In this document: positions 1 to 6,496 of the stretch, piece after piece | Numbering within the stretch: position 1 is the first letter of the stretch | How the letters are laid out: each line of letters starts with the position of its first letter | Assembly (NCBI GenBank): GCA_046714215.1 | Contig: JBKKBM010000075.1 | Location: 1-13,250 of the forward strand | From: DATLCI01 sp046714215 | Lineage (GTDB): Bacteria; Acidobacteriota; Terriglobia; Terriglobales; Acidobacteriaceae | Reading direction: 5' to 3' | Length of the DNA stretch: 13,250 bases | The notes under the pieces: model-generated | The model's input: only the letters and a program-made list of their open reading frames with translations | The model's database searches: none | Told to the model about the DNA's origin: nothing | Translations under genes and position numbers: made by a program

Positions 1-264
1 CGCTATTCCATCAAGTTCGATCGCGGATTGGATTTCGATCTCAACGTGCTGACGTCCGACAACATCACGGCGGCGTCGCTGTCATCGCTGATCAAGGCGG
101 GCGTGCTCTTCCGCAAGGCCAACGGTACGGAAAACGAAAAGCTGGCGCTCGAGAGCGTGGATGTGCGCGCCGACAGTCGCAACCTGCGCCTCACCTTCAA
201 AGCCGACGACAACAAAGTAATGGGACTGCTGAATTCTGACCTATTTGCGGCGGTATCGCGGTAG
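1..264 (+). CDS. C-terminal part of an unrecognised protein (5' end outside window)
   Basis: The frame is open from the first base to a TAG at 262-264, giving 87 residues of C-terminus. A TTG at 28 could be read as a start, but the frame continues upstream without a stop, so the gene very probably begins before the window. The residues alternate hydrophobic and charged positions as in a beta-rich soluble or periplasmic domain and end in LLNSDLFAAVSR. There are no cysteines, membrane segments or catalytic motifs. I do not recognise the family and assign no function. It is followed by a short heptamer repeat and runs convergently toward the ArsI-like gene. Confidence 0.7.
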   Translation, partial: RYSIKFDRGLDFDLNVLTSDNITAASLSSLIKAGVLFRKANGTENEKLALESVDVRADSRNLRLTFKADDNKVMGLLNSDLFAAVSR

Positions 265-278
265 GGCAGCTGCAGCGG

Positions 279-306
279 TTAGCAGTTAGCACTTAGCATT
301 TAGCCA
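279..306. repeat. Four-unit heptamer microrepeat
   Basis: Four tandem 7-mers, TTAGCAG, TTAGCAC, TTAGCAT and TTAGCCA, lie 15 bases after the stop of the preceding gene. The TTAGC core is invariant and the last two bases vary. It looks like a simple-sequence repeat with no visible coding or terminator function. Confidence 0.75.
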
Positions 307-375
307 ACAAGGAGTTCAGTACAGTAAGCAAAAGCGGCAGGTGCTTGCTGCCATTTAAGGCGAAATGCGAAAACA

Positions 376-405
376 GGAAAAAAGGCACGGGATCACTCCC
401 GTGCC
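376..405 (-). terminator. Rho-independent terminator of the arsR-arsI unit
   Basis: A perfect 9-bp stem (GGCACGGGA at 384-392 with TCCCGTGCC at 397-405) has a 4-base loop. On the minus strand it is followed at once by six T residues (A-run at 378-383) and further T-rich sequence. It starts 45 bases past the stop of the ArsI-like gene. On the plus strand the stem is followed only by a weak T-rich stretch, so any bidirectional action for the first gene would be weaker. Confidence 0.85.
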
Positions 406-449
406 TTCGTATTTGTGCCGCCCTAAAGGGGCTCGCGTTGCTTTCGTTG

Positions 450-1103
450 TTAGCAACACGCAGTCTTTTGTTCTGCCGGAGTTCTGGAGTCGGAAGCGCA
501 ACACGCCGCGCCGACGCCGGTAATTTTCTCTGCCTTGGGAGCAACGCTCAGCTGCGCTTTGCTAGCCTTTGCCGGACTTTCTCTCGGAGCATTAGTTTGC
601 TTCGCCGCGGCAGCTTGGTTGTCCGCCGCGATGACGTCAGAGCAACAAGCGCCGCCGGGAGCGCAGTCAGTCGTCTGAGCCGCAGCGCTATTCTGCTTCG
701 GCGCAGCGCCGAACGATTCAGCATCGCCCTTGAAGATGTAAACCTCCCAGCGATTGCCGCTGGGATCGCTGGACCAGATCTTGTCCTGGACGGCGTAGCA
801 ACAGGTGGTTCCCATCTCGTCCATGGTTGTGAAGCCGGCCTTTTCCAGACGGTCTTTCGCGGCGATGACTTCGTCAATGAAATTGACGCGGATGCCCATG
901 TGGTTGGGCCCGGTCACAACGGCGGCACTGGTCTGGCCCAGGGTGAGGTTGATGGCCGGATCGGCGACGTCGAACTTGGCGTAGCCGGGCTTCACCTTGG
1001 TGGGCTGAATGTTGAAGAGCGTCGCGTAGTAACGGACGGATTCGTGGATGTCTTTGGTGTCGAGGGATACGTGCACTTTGCTGGGCGTTGGTTGATTAGA
1101 CAT
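450..1103 (-). CDS. arsI: ArsI/CadI-family metalloenzyme with cysteine-rich C-terminal extension
   Basis: This 217-residue protein belongs to the vicinal-oxygen-chelate (glyoxalase) fold. Residues 9-125 match ArsI, the Fe(II) C-As lyase that demethylates trivalent methylarsenicals, and the related cadmium-inducible CadI. Putative metal ligands are His11, His68 and Glu120, and the vicinal pair Cys101-Cys102 in TTCCYAVQD fits the arsenical-binding pair. The spacings are close to those I recall for characterised ArsI. Unusually, a further ~90 residues, rich in Ala/Lys/Ser, carry Cys147 and three CC pairs (153-154, 201-202, 216-217); the protein ends in ACC. Start: ATG preceded by AAAGGAG about 10 bases upstream. 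It follows arsR by 64 bases and has its own operator-like site, so arsenic-responsive expression is likely. The substrate (methylarsenical versus cadmium or other thiophilic metal) cannot be settled from sequence. Confidence 0.85.
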   Translation of the reverse strand: MSNQPTPSKVHVSLDTKDIHESVRYYATLFNIQPTKVKPGYAKFDVADPAINLTLGQTSAAVVTGPNHMGIRVNFIDEVIAAKDRLEKAGFTTMDEMGTTCCYAVQDKIWSSDPSGNRWEVYIFKGDAESFGAAPKQNSAAAQTTDCAPGGACCSDVIAADNQAAAAKQTNAPRESPAKASKAQLSVAPKAEKITGVGAACCASDSRTPAEQKTACC

Positions 1104-1121
1104 TTGAGTGATTCTCCTTTA

Positions 1122-1144
1122 AGTATATTGATATCTATCAATAT
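1122..1144 (-). promoter_or_regulatory. ArsR-type operator and possible -10 ahead of the arsI gene
   Basis: An inverted repeat at 1125-1144 has 9-bp arms ATATTGATA and TATCAATAT separated by TC. Its core ATTGA-N6-TCAAT matches the site ahead of arsR with the same spacing. On the minus strand TATACT (1127 to 1122) overlaps its edge and could be the -10 of an internal promoter, with no good -35. ArsR/SmtB repressors bind such AT-rich palindromes; binding here is an inference. Confidence 0.65.
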
Positions 1145-1167
1145 CAGTAGTTAAAAAAGGGCCCGAT

Positions 1168-1503
1168 TCAGACTCCGGTACTGACGGCTTGGCCGATCTG
1201 GCGCAAAAGTTCTTCGTTACGGCGATACCACATCCAGGGGCCGACTTTCTCCGCCGATACGAGCCCGGCCTCGCGCAGCACCTTCATGTGGTGCGAGATG
1301 GTGGGCTGAGATAGGTCAAGCTGGGATTCGATGTCGCATGCGCACATCCCTTTATCGCGAGAGCTGTTGGCGATGGAGCAGCAGCCGGACTGCTTCAGCA
1401 TGGTCAAGATACGGAGGCGGTTTTCATCGGCGAGCGCCTTGAAGATGAGGGCGAGCTTTTCCGGGTTGAGTTTGGCGGTACCGATCTTCACGAGGGTGGT
1501 CAT
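1168..1503 (-). CDS. arsR: ArsR/SmtB-family metalloregulatory repressor
   Basis: This 111-residue winged-helix protein carries the family core: FKALADENRLRIL (residues 21-33) and the recognition helix DLSQPTISHHMKVLREAGLV (63-82), followed by the wing ending in WYRR. It has the Cys-X-Cys inducer site of ArsR proteins, Cys54 and Cys56 in MCACDI, at the start of the DNA-binding region, plus an extra vicinal pair Cys41-Cys42. This suggests As(III)/Sb(III)-type thiol sensing rather than zinc sensing by histidines. It is the first gene of a two-gene unit with the ArsI-like enzyme. The ATG has no obvious Shine-Dalgarno sequence and lies only 11 bases after a possible -10, so the mRNA may be almost leaderless. 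It presumably represses its own promoter and the downstream one through the paired palindromes. Confidence 0.9.
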   Translation of the reverse strand: MTTLVKIGTAKLNPEKLALIFKALADENRLRILTMLKQSGCCSIANSSRDKGMCACDIESQLDLSQPTISHHMKVLREAGLVSAEKVGPWMWYRRNEELLRQIGQAVSTGV

Positions 1504-1514
1504 ATCGACTACTA

Positions 1515-1547
1515 TCTATATCCTAATACATTGATGATTGTCAATAT
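1515..1547 (-). promoter_or_regulatory. arsR promoter with overlapping ArsR operator
   Basis: On the minus strand a consensus -35 TTGACA (1544 to 1539) is followed after 18 bases by TATAGA (1520 to 1515), or after 17 by ATATAG. The -35 is embedded in an ATTGA-N6-TCAAT palindrome (1530-1545), so a bound repressor would cover the RNA polymerase site. The predicted transcription start falls within a few bases of the arsR ATG. Confidence 0.65.
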
Positions 1548-1699
1548 GGAAACTGCAAAGATGCTTGCCGGGGGTGCCGGGCCTACGGCCTTGGATGTCT
1601 GGGGGCGCTGACCCCGATGCGCCTGCGGCGCTCTGAATGACAGGGGTGAGGGTGTAGAAGCTAGTTCGGCATCAAGGTTAAGCTATGGTTCATAAGCGT

Positions 1700-1728
1700 A
1701 AAAAATCGGGCGAAAAGTCTTCGCCCGA
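1700..1728 (-). terminator. Rho-independent terminator after the SPOR gene
   Basis: A 9-bp perfect stem, TCGGGCGAA (1706-1714) with TTCGCCCGA (1720-1728), has a 5-base loop. On the minus strand it is followed by six T residues (A-run at 1700-1705). It begins 21 bases after the SPOR gene stop and closes the slipin-SPOR unit. Confidence 0.85.
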
Positions 1729-1749
1729 GATATTACCCGATCAAGGCGT

Positions 1750-2331
1750 CTATTTCTTGAGGATGGCGTTGTAGCCGTCAGAGGCGAGCTTGGTGCGCAT
1801 GGCTTCCGCGTCTTTCTGCTGGGAGAACGGCCCGACCTGCACGTGGAAGTAGGGGCTGTTGGGAACGTTATTTACGACCAACACGGGATATTGTTTCTTG
1901 CGCAGCGCGGCGACGAGGGCTTCCGCGTCTTCTTTCTTGCTGACGGCGGCGACCTGAACCATGAATCCGGTGCCGGGGGTGTTGTTCAACTCGGGCGTAG
2001 CGGTTTTCGACGTGGATTCCGCTGGGGTAGAAGAGGAGTCGGCTTTGGCGTCAGATTTCGCGTCGGCCTTGGCTTCGGACGCGTCGGCGGCGGGCTCGGC
2101 GGGAGTTTCGCTGGCAGGCGGAGTCCTGGCCGGGGTCGGCTTGGCGCCGCCGGAGGAGCTGATGGCCGAGAGCTCAGAGCTGTCCGTAATGACCTGCGCG
2201 TTGGCCGTGCTGGAGCCCTTGCCCACGGCGTAGCCGAGGCTGAAGAACACGGCGCAGATGGCGACCATGCCGAAGAATATGCCTAATAGTTTTCCCGTGC
2301 TGAGGGTGAGTTCTGTGTCCTGGTTGGCCAC
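1750..2331 (-). CDS. SPOR-domain, single-pass membrane protein
   Basis: The protein is 193 residues. It has a short cytoplasmic N-terminus, one transmembrane helix (about 14-36, LLGIFFGMVAICAVFFSLGY), a low-complexity Ala/Pro/Ser/Lys linker (about 60-118, with repeated KAD units), and a C-terminal SPOR domain (about 121-192, FMVQVAAV through YFHVQVGPF). SPOR domains bind denuded glycan strands of septal peptidoglycan, so a periplasmic role at division sites or in envelope maintenance is likely. The layout resembles FtsN-like or DedD-like proteins but does not prove that identity. Start: GTG at 2331, with AAAGGG about 10 bases upstream. It lies 34 bases after the slipin stop and is probably co-transcribed with it. 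Confidence 0.85.
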   Translation of the reverse strand: MANQDTELTLSTGKLLGIFFGMVAICAVFFSLGYAVGKGSSTANAQVITDSSELSAISSSGGAKPTPARTPPASETPAEPAADASEAKADAKSDAKADSSSTPAESTSKTATPELNNTPGTGFMVQVAAVSKKEDAEALVAALRKKQYPVLVVNNVPNSPYFHVQVGPFSQQKDAEAMRTKLASDGYNAILKK

Positions 2332-2365
2332 TGGTGCGAGTCCCTTTCTTGGTTAAACGTGCCGG

Positions 2366-3121
2366 CTAATCTTTGGTTAACAGTTTCTGTAGACCGGCGA
2401 GCAGATCCACCGGGAGGGGGAAGACGATGGTCGTATTCTTTTCGACGCCGATCTCGGTCAGCGTCTGCAAATAGCGCAACTGGATGGCTGTGGGCTCGCT
2501 GGCGAGGACCTTGGCGGCGTCGGCAAGGCGCTGGGCGGCGGAGAATTCGCCCTCTGCGTGAATGATCTTCGAACGCTTTTCGCGTTCGGCTTCCGCTTGT
2601 TTGGCCATAGCGCGGAGCATGGACTCCGGTAGGTCCACCTGCTTCACTTCGACGTTGACGATCTTCACGCCCCAGGAGGCGGTGTGCAGGTCAAGGATCT
2701 CCTGGATGCGGGCGTTGAGCTTCTCGCGTTGGGAAAGAAGTTCGTCGAGTTCGACCTCGCCGAGCACGGAGCGCAAGGTGGTCTGGGCGAATTGCAAGGT
2801 CTGGTAGAGATAGTTGGAGACATTCACCACGGCGTTACGCGGATCGACGACCCGCAGGAAGATGACGGCGTTGACCTTCAGGGTGACGTTGTCGCGGGTA
2901 ATGATGTCCTGTGGCGGGACCTCATGGGCGTCCTGGCGCTGGGAGATGCGCACCATGCGGTCGATCGGGGCAAAGACGAAGATGATGCCGGGGCCCTTGG
3001 CTTTGTCGAGGAGGCGGCCCAGGCGAAAGATGACGCCGCGCTCATACTCGGCCAGGATCTTGATGGAGCTGAGCAGATAGAGGCCCACGATGACTGCCAC
3101 TACAACCGCTAATCCAGGCAC
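2366..3121 (-). CDS. Slipin (stomatin/SPFH-family membrane protein)
   Basis: This 251-residue protein has an N-terminal membrane segment (about 3-20) followed by the stomatin-type SPFH core: YERGVIFRLGR (26-36), GPGIIFVFAPID, a DIITRDNVTLKVNAVIFLRV region, and a charged helical stretch (AKQAEAEREKRSKIIHAEGE) typical of oligomerising slipins. The length fits prokaryotic slipins. These proteins form membrane-bound rings or scaffolds and are known substrates and partners of NfeD-family proteases. An nfeD gene lies upstream on the same strand, but a ~420-bp repeat block separates them instead of the usual close spacing. Start: GTG at 3121, with CGGAG 7 bases upstream. A likely own promoter with an extended -10 lies about 40 bases upstream. 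Confidence 0.9.
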   Translation of the reverse strand: MPGLAVVVAVIVGLYLLSSIKILAEYERGVIFRLGRLLDKAKGPGIIFVFAPIDRMVRISQRQDAHEVPPQDIITRDNVTLKVNAVIFLRVVDPRNAVVNVSNYLYQTLQFAQTTLRSVLGEVELDELLSQREKLNARIQEILDLHTASWGVKIVNVEVKQVDLPESMLRAMAKQAEAEREKRSKIIHAEGEFSAAQRLADAAKVLASEPTAIQLRYLQTLTEIGVEKNTTIVFPLPVDLLAGLQKLLTKD

Positions 3122-3160
3122 AGGCGTACTCCGTTCGCGTAAAAAGGATTTTCTGCGCGG

Positions 3161-3169
3161 ATTGTAGCA
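3161..3169 (-). promoter_or_regulatory. Possible extended -10 promoter of the slipin gene
   Basis: On the minus strand TGCTACAAT (3169 to 3161) matches an extended -10 (TGN plus TACAAT). No good -35 is visible at 16-18 bases. The predicted start leaves a leader of about 30 bases with a Shine-Dalgarno sequence. It sits between the repeat block and the gene, as expected if slipin lost read-through from nfeD. Confidence 0.4.
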
Positions 3170-3243
3170 TTAACTTTCGCGGGTAGATATCCGTATTTAC
3201 ACCCTAGACGCGGGGTGGTTAACCAGGAATCAGGATGGGTGAG

Positions 3244-3318
3244 GAAGTTCGTGAACCACGAAGGGACAAAGCACGCAAAGAGACACAAAGGAAGCAAGGC
3301 CATGAAGGGGAAAGAACT
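3244..3318. repeat. Dispersed GTGAACCAC[A/G]AAG element, copy A
   Basis: The sequence runs GAAGTTCGTGAACCACGAAG and continues as an A/C/G-rich stretch of short CACAAAG-like units to AAGGGGAAAGAACTGAAA. It aligns with copy B at 7226-7309 along its whole length. It is purine-rich on the plus strand and probably non-coding. Confidence 0.65.
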
Positions 3319-3324
3319 GAAACG

Positions 3325-3443
3325 CACAGGCTAAGAGCCTGTGCCACAAAAATCAAACGCAAGGTCCTTCGGCCAAAGGGCCGGCCTCAGGATGACAAGG
3401 CCGAGAGTGAGTGCGTGGGATGCACAGGCGAGGAATGCCTGTG
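3325..3443. repeat. Two related CACAGGC / GCCTGTG hairpins
   Basis: The first hairpin has 8-bp arms CACAGGCT (3325-3332) and AGCCTGTG (3336-3343) with a 3-base loop. The second has 7-bp arms CACAGGC (3423-3429) and GCCTGTG (3437-3443) with a 7-base loop. Both are followed by CCAC[A/G]AA, so they are copies of one palindromic element. Neither has a T-run that would make it a terminator. Confidence 0.7.
3364..3397. repeat. CCTTCGGCC...CTCAGGATGACA element, copy 1
   Basis: It begins GTCCTTCGGCCAAAG and ends GGCCTCAGGATGACA, with CCTTCGG and a near-complementary inner GGCC pair. It is nearly the same as the element at 11183-11215 and shares both ends with the longer one at 3501-3551. Confidence 0.7.
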
Positions 3444-3500
3444 CCACGAAGGCGGAGTCAGTGTGAGGTCAAGAGAGCAAAGCTATCGCCGAGGGTAGGG

Positions 3501-3551
3501 GTCCTTCCGACTGCGCGCTCCCTTACGGTCGCAGCTTCGCTCAGGATGACA
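3501..3551. repeat. GTCCTTCCG...GCTCAGGATGACAG element, copy 2, overlapping the nfeD 3' end
   Basis: It shares the GTCCTT start and TCAGGATGACA end of the other two copies, with a different, longer centre that contains CTGCG and CGCAG arms. Its last 11 bases (3541-3551) are inside the nfeD reading frame and provide the stop codon. Confidence 0.7.
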
Positions 3552-4845
3552 GTGTTGAGCTAGGAGCTGCGTCGTTCACTGGTTCCACTTCCAGTTCCAG
3601 GCCCTGGACTTTGCGGACTACCACACGGGCCCCGGCGTCGACGGGAGTGGCCGCGACGGCGTTCCAGGTCTCACCAAAGACGAAGACCTTACCGCTGGGA
3701 TTCAACGCGGTCTGCACCGTGCCGACCTGACCGATCATGCCTTCCATGCCGGTCACGACCTTATTCTGGTGGGCGCGCAGACCGATACTCATGAGAAAGA
3801 CGGAGATGACCGCGATGGGAATGCTGACGGCGAGGGCCGTCCAGATCTTGATGCGCATCTCGGGGATAGGAGCGTCGACTAAGAGCAGCGCGCCCAGCAC
3901 CATCATGACGGTGCCGCCGATGCCAAGGATGCCATGGCTGGTGAACTTCACCTCCAGAGCAAAGAGGATGAAGGCGCCGATGATCATGGCGACCGCGGCA
4001 AAGCGCACCGGCAGAAGGTTGAAGGCAAAGACCCCGAGCAGCACGCAGATGAGTCCGACGACGCCGGGCAGCACCGCGCCGGGGTTGTTGAACTCTGCAT
4101 AAAGGGCCAGCATCCCGATGGAAAAGAGGATGTAGGCGACGTTCGGGTCCATGAGGAAGGCCATGATCTGCTGCTTCAGGGTCATCTCAAACGGACGGAC
4201 AGCCTTGCCGGCCACGCGCAGCGTGACGCTGCTGCCGTTGAAGCGCTGGACGGTCCGTCCATCGAGCTGGGTGAGAAGGTCGGCCTGGTCTTTGGCGACG
4301 AAGTCGATGACCTTCTTGTCCAATGCCTCTTTGTCGGTGAAAGACTTCGATAGCAGCACGGCGCTTTCCGCTACTTCGACATTGCGTCCGCGCTTGCTGA
4401 CGAAGGAGCGCATGAAGGCGGCGGCATCGTTCTCCATCTTGCCTTTGAGGACGTCGTCCATCTTCTGACCACCGCCGAGCACGGGGTGGGCGGCGCCGGT
4501 GTTGGTTCCGGGCGCCATGACGGCGACGTCGGCGGCTTGGAGGATGAAGAACCCGGCAGAGGCGGCATACCCGCCGCTAGGCGTGACGTAGACGATGACC
4601 GGGACTTCCGACGCGAGGATCTTCTCCACGATGCCGCGCGTGGAGGTGACCAGGCCGCCGGGCGTACGCAATTCAATGATGACGGCGTCGGCTTTCTCGA
4701 GCTTGGCCTGCTCCAACGCGCGGCCGATGTATTCCTCGGTGATGGGGTGAATGGTGTCATTGATGACGAGCTTCAACACATCGGCGGCGGCGAGCGGGCT
4801 GCAGCTCAGGACGAGTAGCAGAGAGGCGATGAAAATGCGTTTCAT
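3541..4845 (-). CDS. nfeD: NfeD-family membrane serine protease (ClpP-class)
   Basis: This 434-residue long-form NfeD has a signal peptide (1-21), a ClpP-like protease domain (about 24-215), several membrane helices (about 232-360), and a C-terminal NfeD OB-fold (about 367-422, IGQVGTVQTALNPSGKVFV). The predicted nucleophile is Ser96 in GGYAASAG and the likely general base is Lys136 in KGKMENDAAAF. The 40-residue separation fits the Ser-Lys dyad of the archaeal homologue PH1510. Such proteases cleave the C-terminus of partner stomatin/slipin proteins, and a slipin gene lies downstream on the same strand. Start: ATG overlapping the upstream TGA (ATGA), with GGAGG 7 bases ahead, showing translational coupling to the TPR gene. 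The last residues (TLSS) and stop codon come from a dispersed repeat. Confidence 0.9.
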   Translation of the reverse strand: MKRIFIASLLLVLSCSPLAAADVLKLVINDTIHPITEEYIGRALEQAKLEKADAVIIELRTPGGLVTSTRGIVEKILASEVPVIVYVTPSGGYAASAGFFILQAADVAVMAPGTNTGAAHPVLGGGQKMDDVLKGKMENDAAAFMRSFVSKRGRNVEVAESAVLLSKSFTDKEALDKKVIDFVAKDQADLLTQLDGRTVQRFNGSSVTLRVAGKAVRPFEMTLKQQIMAFLMDPNVAYILFSIGMLALYAEFNNPGAVLPGVVGLICVLLGVFAFNLLPVRFAAVAMIIGAFILFALEVKFTSHGILGIGGTVMMVLGALLLVDAPIPEMRIKIWTALAVSIPIAVISVFLMSIGLRAHQNKVVTGMEGMIGQVGTVQTALNPSGKVFVFGETWNAVAATPVDAGARVVVRKVQGLELEVEPVNDAAPSSTLSS

Positions 4846-6470
4846 AGTCGGTCCTCCGGAGGCGATGGCGGGGGTGGTTCTGATGACTTTACGCCGGGGC
4901 CCTGAGCCTGGCGAGCGGCGATGGCGCGGCGGAGCACGGCGATGGCGGAATGGGCGGGCTCGATACGCTCCGCGCGCTGAAGATTCTCACGCGCCGCATC
5001 CAAGCGGTTCTGCTTGACGTCAAGATTGGCTAATAGAAGATAGATATCGGCGGTGCCGGCTGCGCCCGCCGCTTTCAAGCGGAGCGCCGCTTGCGCCTCT
5101 GCCCGCGCGGCGCTTATCTCATTGCGTGCATCCAGTATCTTCGCCATTCCCACATGGGCGTTTGCATTGGTGGGATCCAGCAAGACGGCCTCGCGGAATT
5201 CGGTCTCGGCTTCGTCATTGAGGTCCTGGGTCTGCAAGTCTTCGCCGCGGGTGACGTGCGCAGCCGCATGGGCGGGGCGCGTCATGCCGGAAAAACGCTG
5301 CTCGCGCACATTCTGGATCTCCATTGCCACCTGGCGATAGGAAGTCTCATCGTAGTTGCGCTTGATGCGCTCGAGCGGGGCCTTCACCGGCGCCGCAGCG
5401 GCGGTTGGACTAGCGATCTGGTCGAGAAAAGCCTTAGCCTCGGCATCCTGGGGACGCAGTCCCAGGGAATCAAGCAACTGGCGCTGGGCTCCGGCGGTGT
5501 CGCCATTACGATAGAGGGCTACGGCGAGGTTGAAGCGATAGTCAGGGTCACGCGGATCAGCGGCGGCGGCGCGCTGGAAATAGTCAGTGGCGGACTTCTT
5601 GCCGCGGCGCGCCATAGCCACGCCCAGATTGTTGTAGACCTCGATGAGCGGCACCTGGCGTGCAGTGAAGGCGAAAGCCTGCTCTGCCCGTTCATAGTTG
5701 CCGGTGTAGTGGGCAGCCAGTCCGAGATAGAAGTTAGCTTCGTTAGCTACGGCGCTGGTGGGGGACACCTTGCTCAGCGCTTGCATGGCGGTGGCATAGT
5801 CGCGCGCCTCGAAGTAGGTCCGGCCGAGAACGAATTGGGCTTCGGCATATTGGGGGTCGATCTTGACGGCTTGCTTGAGAAAGCGAAGTTTGTCGTTCCC
5901 ATCGGTGGCGGCGATGCCGCGAATGTAATTTTCCAGCGCGTCGAGGCGGACGGGAGCGGCGGCGCGCACAAACGAATCTTTCGAATCGATCAAGGGCGCC
6001 GCCTGGAGCGTCCGCAAGAGGTCCCACGCCAAGGCATGTTGGATGTCGAGCAACTGGGTTAGGGCGCCGGCCTCAACCGCCTCGGGAGAAAGCCGCTTGC
6101 GGCGGACGTCCATCACCTGGGCGCGGACGGTGAAGGTGGTGCCGTCAAAGAGATATCTTCCACTGATGACGTAGTCGACATCCATCTGATCGGCGATCTG
6201 GAAAAGGGTGGCGCGCGAGGGACGGCTGGTGGCGGGAATACCCATGCGGTCGAAGGCGTAGAGGCGATCGGCGCGGGCGATGATGTAGCGGCCGGGCCCG
6301 CCGAGGCGGTTGCCCAGGACTTCAGGGAAGCTTTCGCCGATCCAGTCAATGCCGGGGGCGTCGGATGCGTTCTCAAAGGGCATGACGACGACTAACTTGC
6401 TGCCGCCATGCTGGGCAGAGGCGGGCAGCGTGAGCAGGAGAACGAGTAGGAGTGATAAGAAGAGCCGCAA
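4842..6470 (-). CDS. Exported TPR protein with N-terminal FlgO/TolB-like domain
   Basis: The protein is 542 residues. A signal peptide (1-19, cleavage near ASAQ) is followed by a domain (about 24-160) beginning KLVVVMPFENAS and containing YIIARADRL and YVISGRYLFDG. This pattern is seen in TolB-N/FlgO/CsgG-like domains of exported bacterial proteins. Two blocks of TPR-like helices follow (about 178-350 and 405-515; for example PQYAEAQFVLGRTYFEARDY and TNANAHVGMAKILDARNE), then a proline-rich tail. It probably acts as a periplasmic or outer-envelope scaffold; partners are unknown. The TTG start directly precedes the signal peptide. No Shine-Dalgarno sequence is seen, and a TATAAT box ends 9 bases upstream. 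It overlaps nfeD by 4 bases, which suggests a joint envelope-protein quality-control role. Confidence 0.8.
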   Translation of the reverse strand: MRLFLSLLLVLLLTLPASAQHGGSKLVVVMPFENASDAPGIDWIGESFPEVLGNRLGGPGRYIIARADRLYAFDRMGIPATSRPSRATLFQIADQMDVDYVISGRYLFDGTTFTVRAQVMDVRRKRLSPEAVEAGALTQLLDIQHALAWDLLRTLQAAPLIDSKDSFVRAAAPVRLDALENYIRGIAATDGNDKLRFLKQAVKIDPQYAEAQFVLGRTYFEARDYATAMQALSKVSPTSAVANEANFYLGLAAHYTGNYERAEQAFAFTARQVPLIEVYNNLGVAMARRGKKSATDYFQRAAAADPRDPDYRFNLAVALYRNGDTAGAQRQLLDSLGLRPQDAEAKAFLDQIASPTAAAAPVKAPLERIKRNYDETSYRQVAMEIQNVREQRFSGMTRPAHAAAHVTRGEDLQTQDLNDEAETEFREAVLLDPTNANAHVGMAKILDARNEISAARAEAQAALRLKAAGAAGTADIYLLLANLDVKQNRLDAARENLQRAERIEPAHSAIAVLRRAIAARQAQGPGVKSSEPPPPSPPEDRL

Positions 6471-6479
6471 GATGGGTTC

Positions 6480-6485
6480 ATTATA
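6480..6485 (-). promoter_or_regulatory. -10 box ahead of the TPR-nfeD genes
   Basis: A perfect TATAAT (6485 to 6480, minus strand) lies in the 26-base gap after the membrane-protein gene, 9 bases before the TTG start. The -35 region is poor (GACGAA at 17 bases). The predicted start would give a leader of about 3 bases. Confidence 0.45.
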
Positions 6486-6496
6486 AGGCTACGGAG

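Larger units (their letters stand above)
3122..3540. other. Repeat-filled spacer between nfeD and slipin
   Basis: About 420 bp without a credible gene. From right to left it holds a CTCAGGATGACA element reaching into nfeD, a second such element, two CACAGGC hairpins, a GTGAACCACGAAG element, and then the slipin promoter region. Open frames here change identity at repeat boundaries and show no protein-like composition. Confidence 0.7.

Noticed and set aside
345..1154. 269-codon plus-strand open frame over the ArsI-like gene
   Set aside because: Antisense shadow of a gene with clear family motifs; Arg/Leu/Ser-rich composition and no start context.
1150..1167. GGGCCC followed by TTTTTT after arsR (minus strand) as a terminator
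   Set aside because: GGGCCC is a bare 6-bp palindrome without a loop, so no stable hairpin; arsI probably also receives read-through.
3240..3500. CRISPR-like array
   Set aside because: The repeated units are different elements of unequal length with no regular spacer spacing and no cas genes.
5091..6062. 323-codon plus-strand open frame
   Set aside because: Antisense to the TPR protein, whose signal peptide, TPR pattern and coupling to nfeD are convincing.
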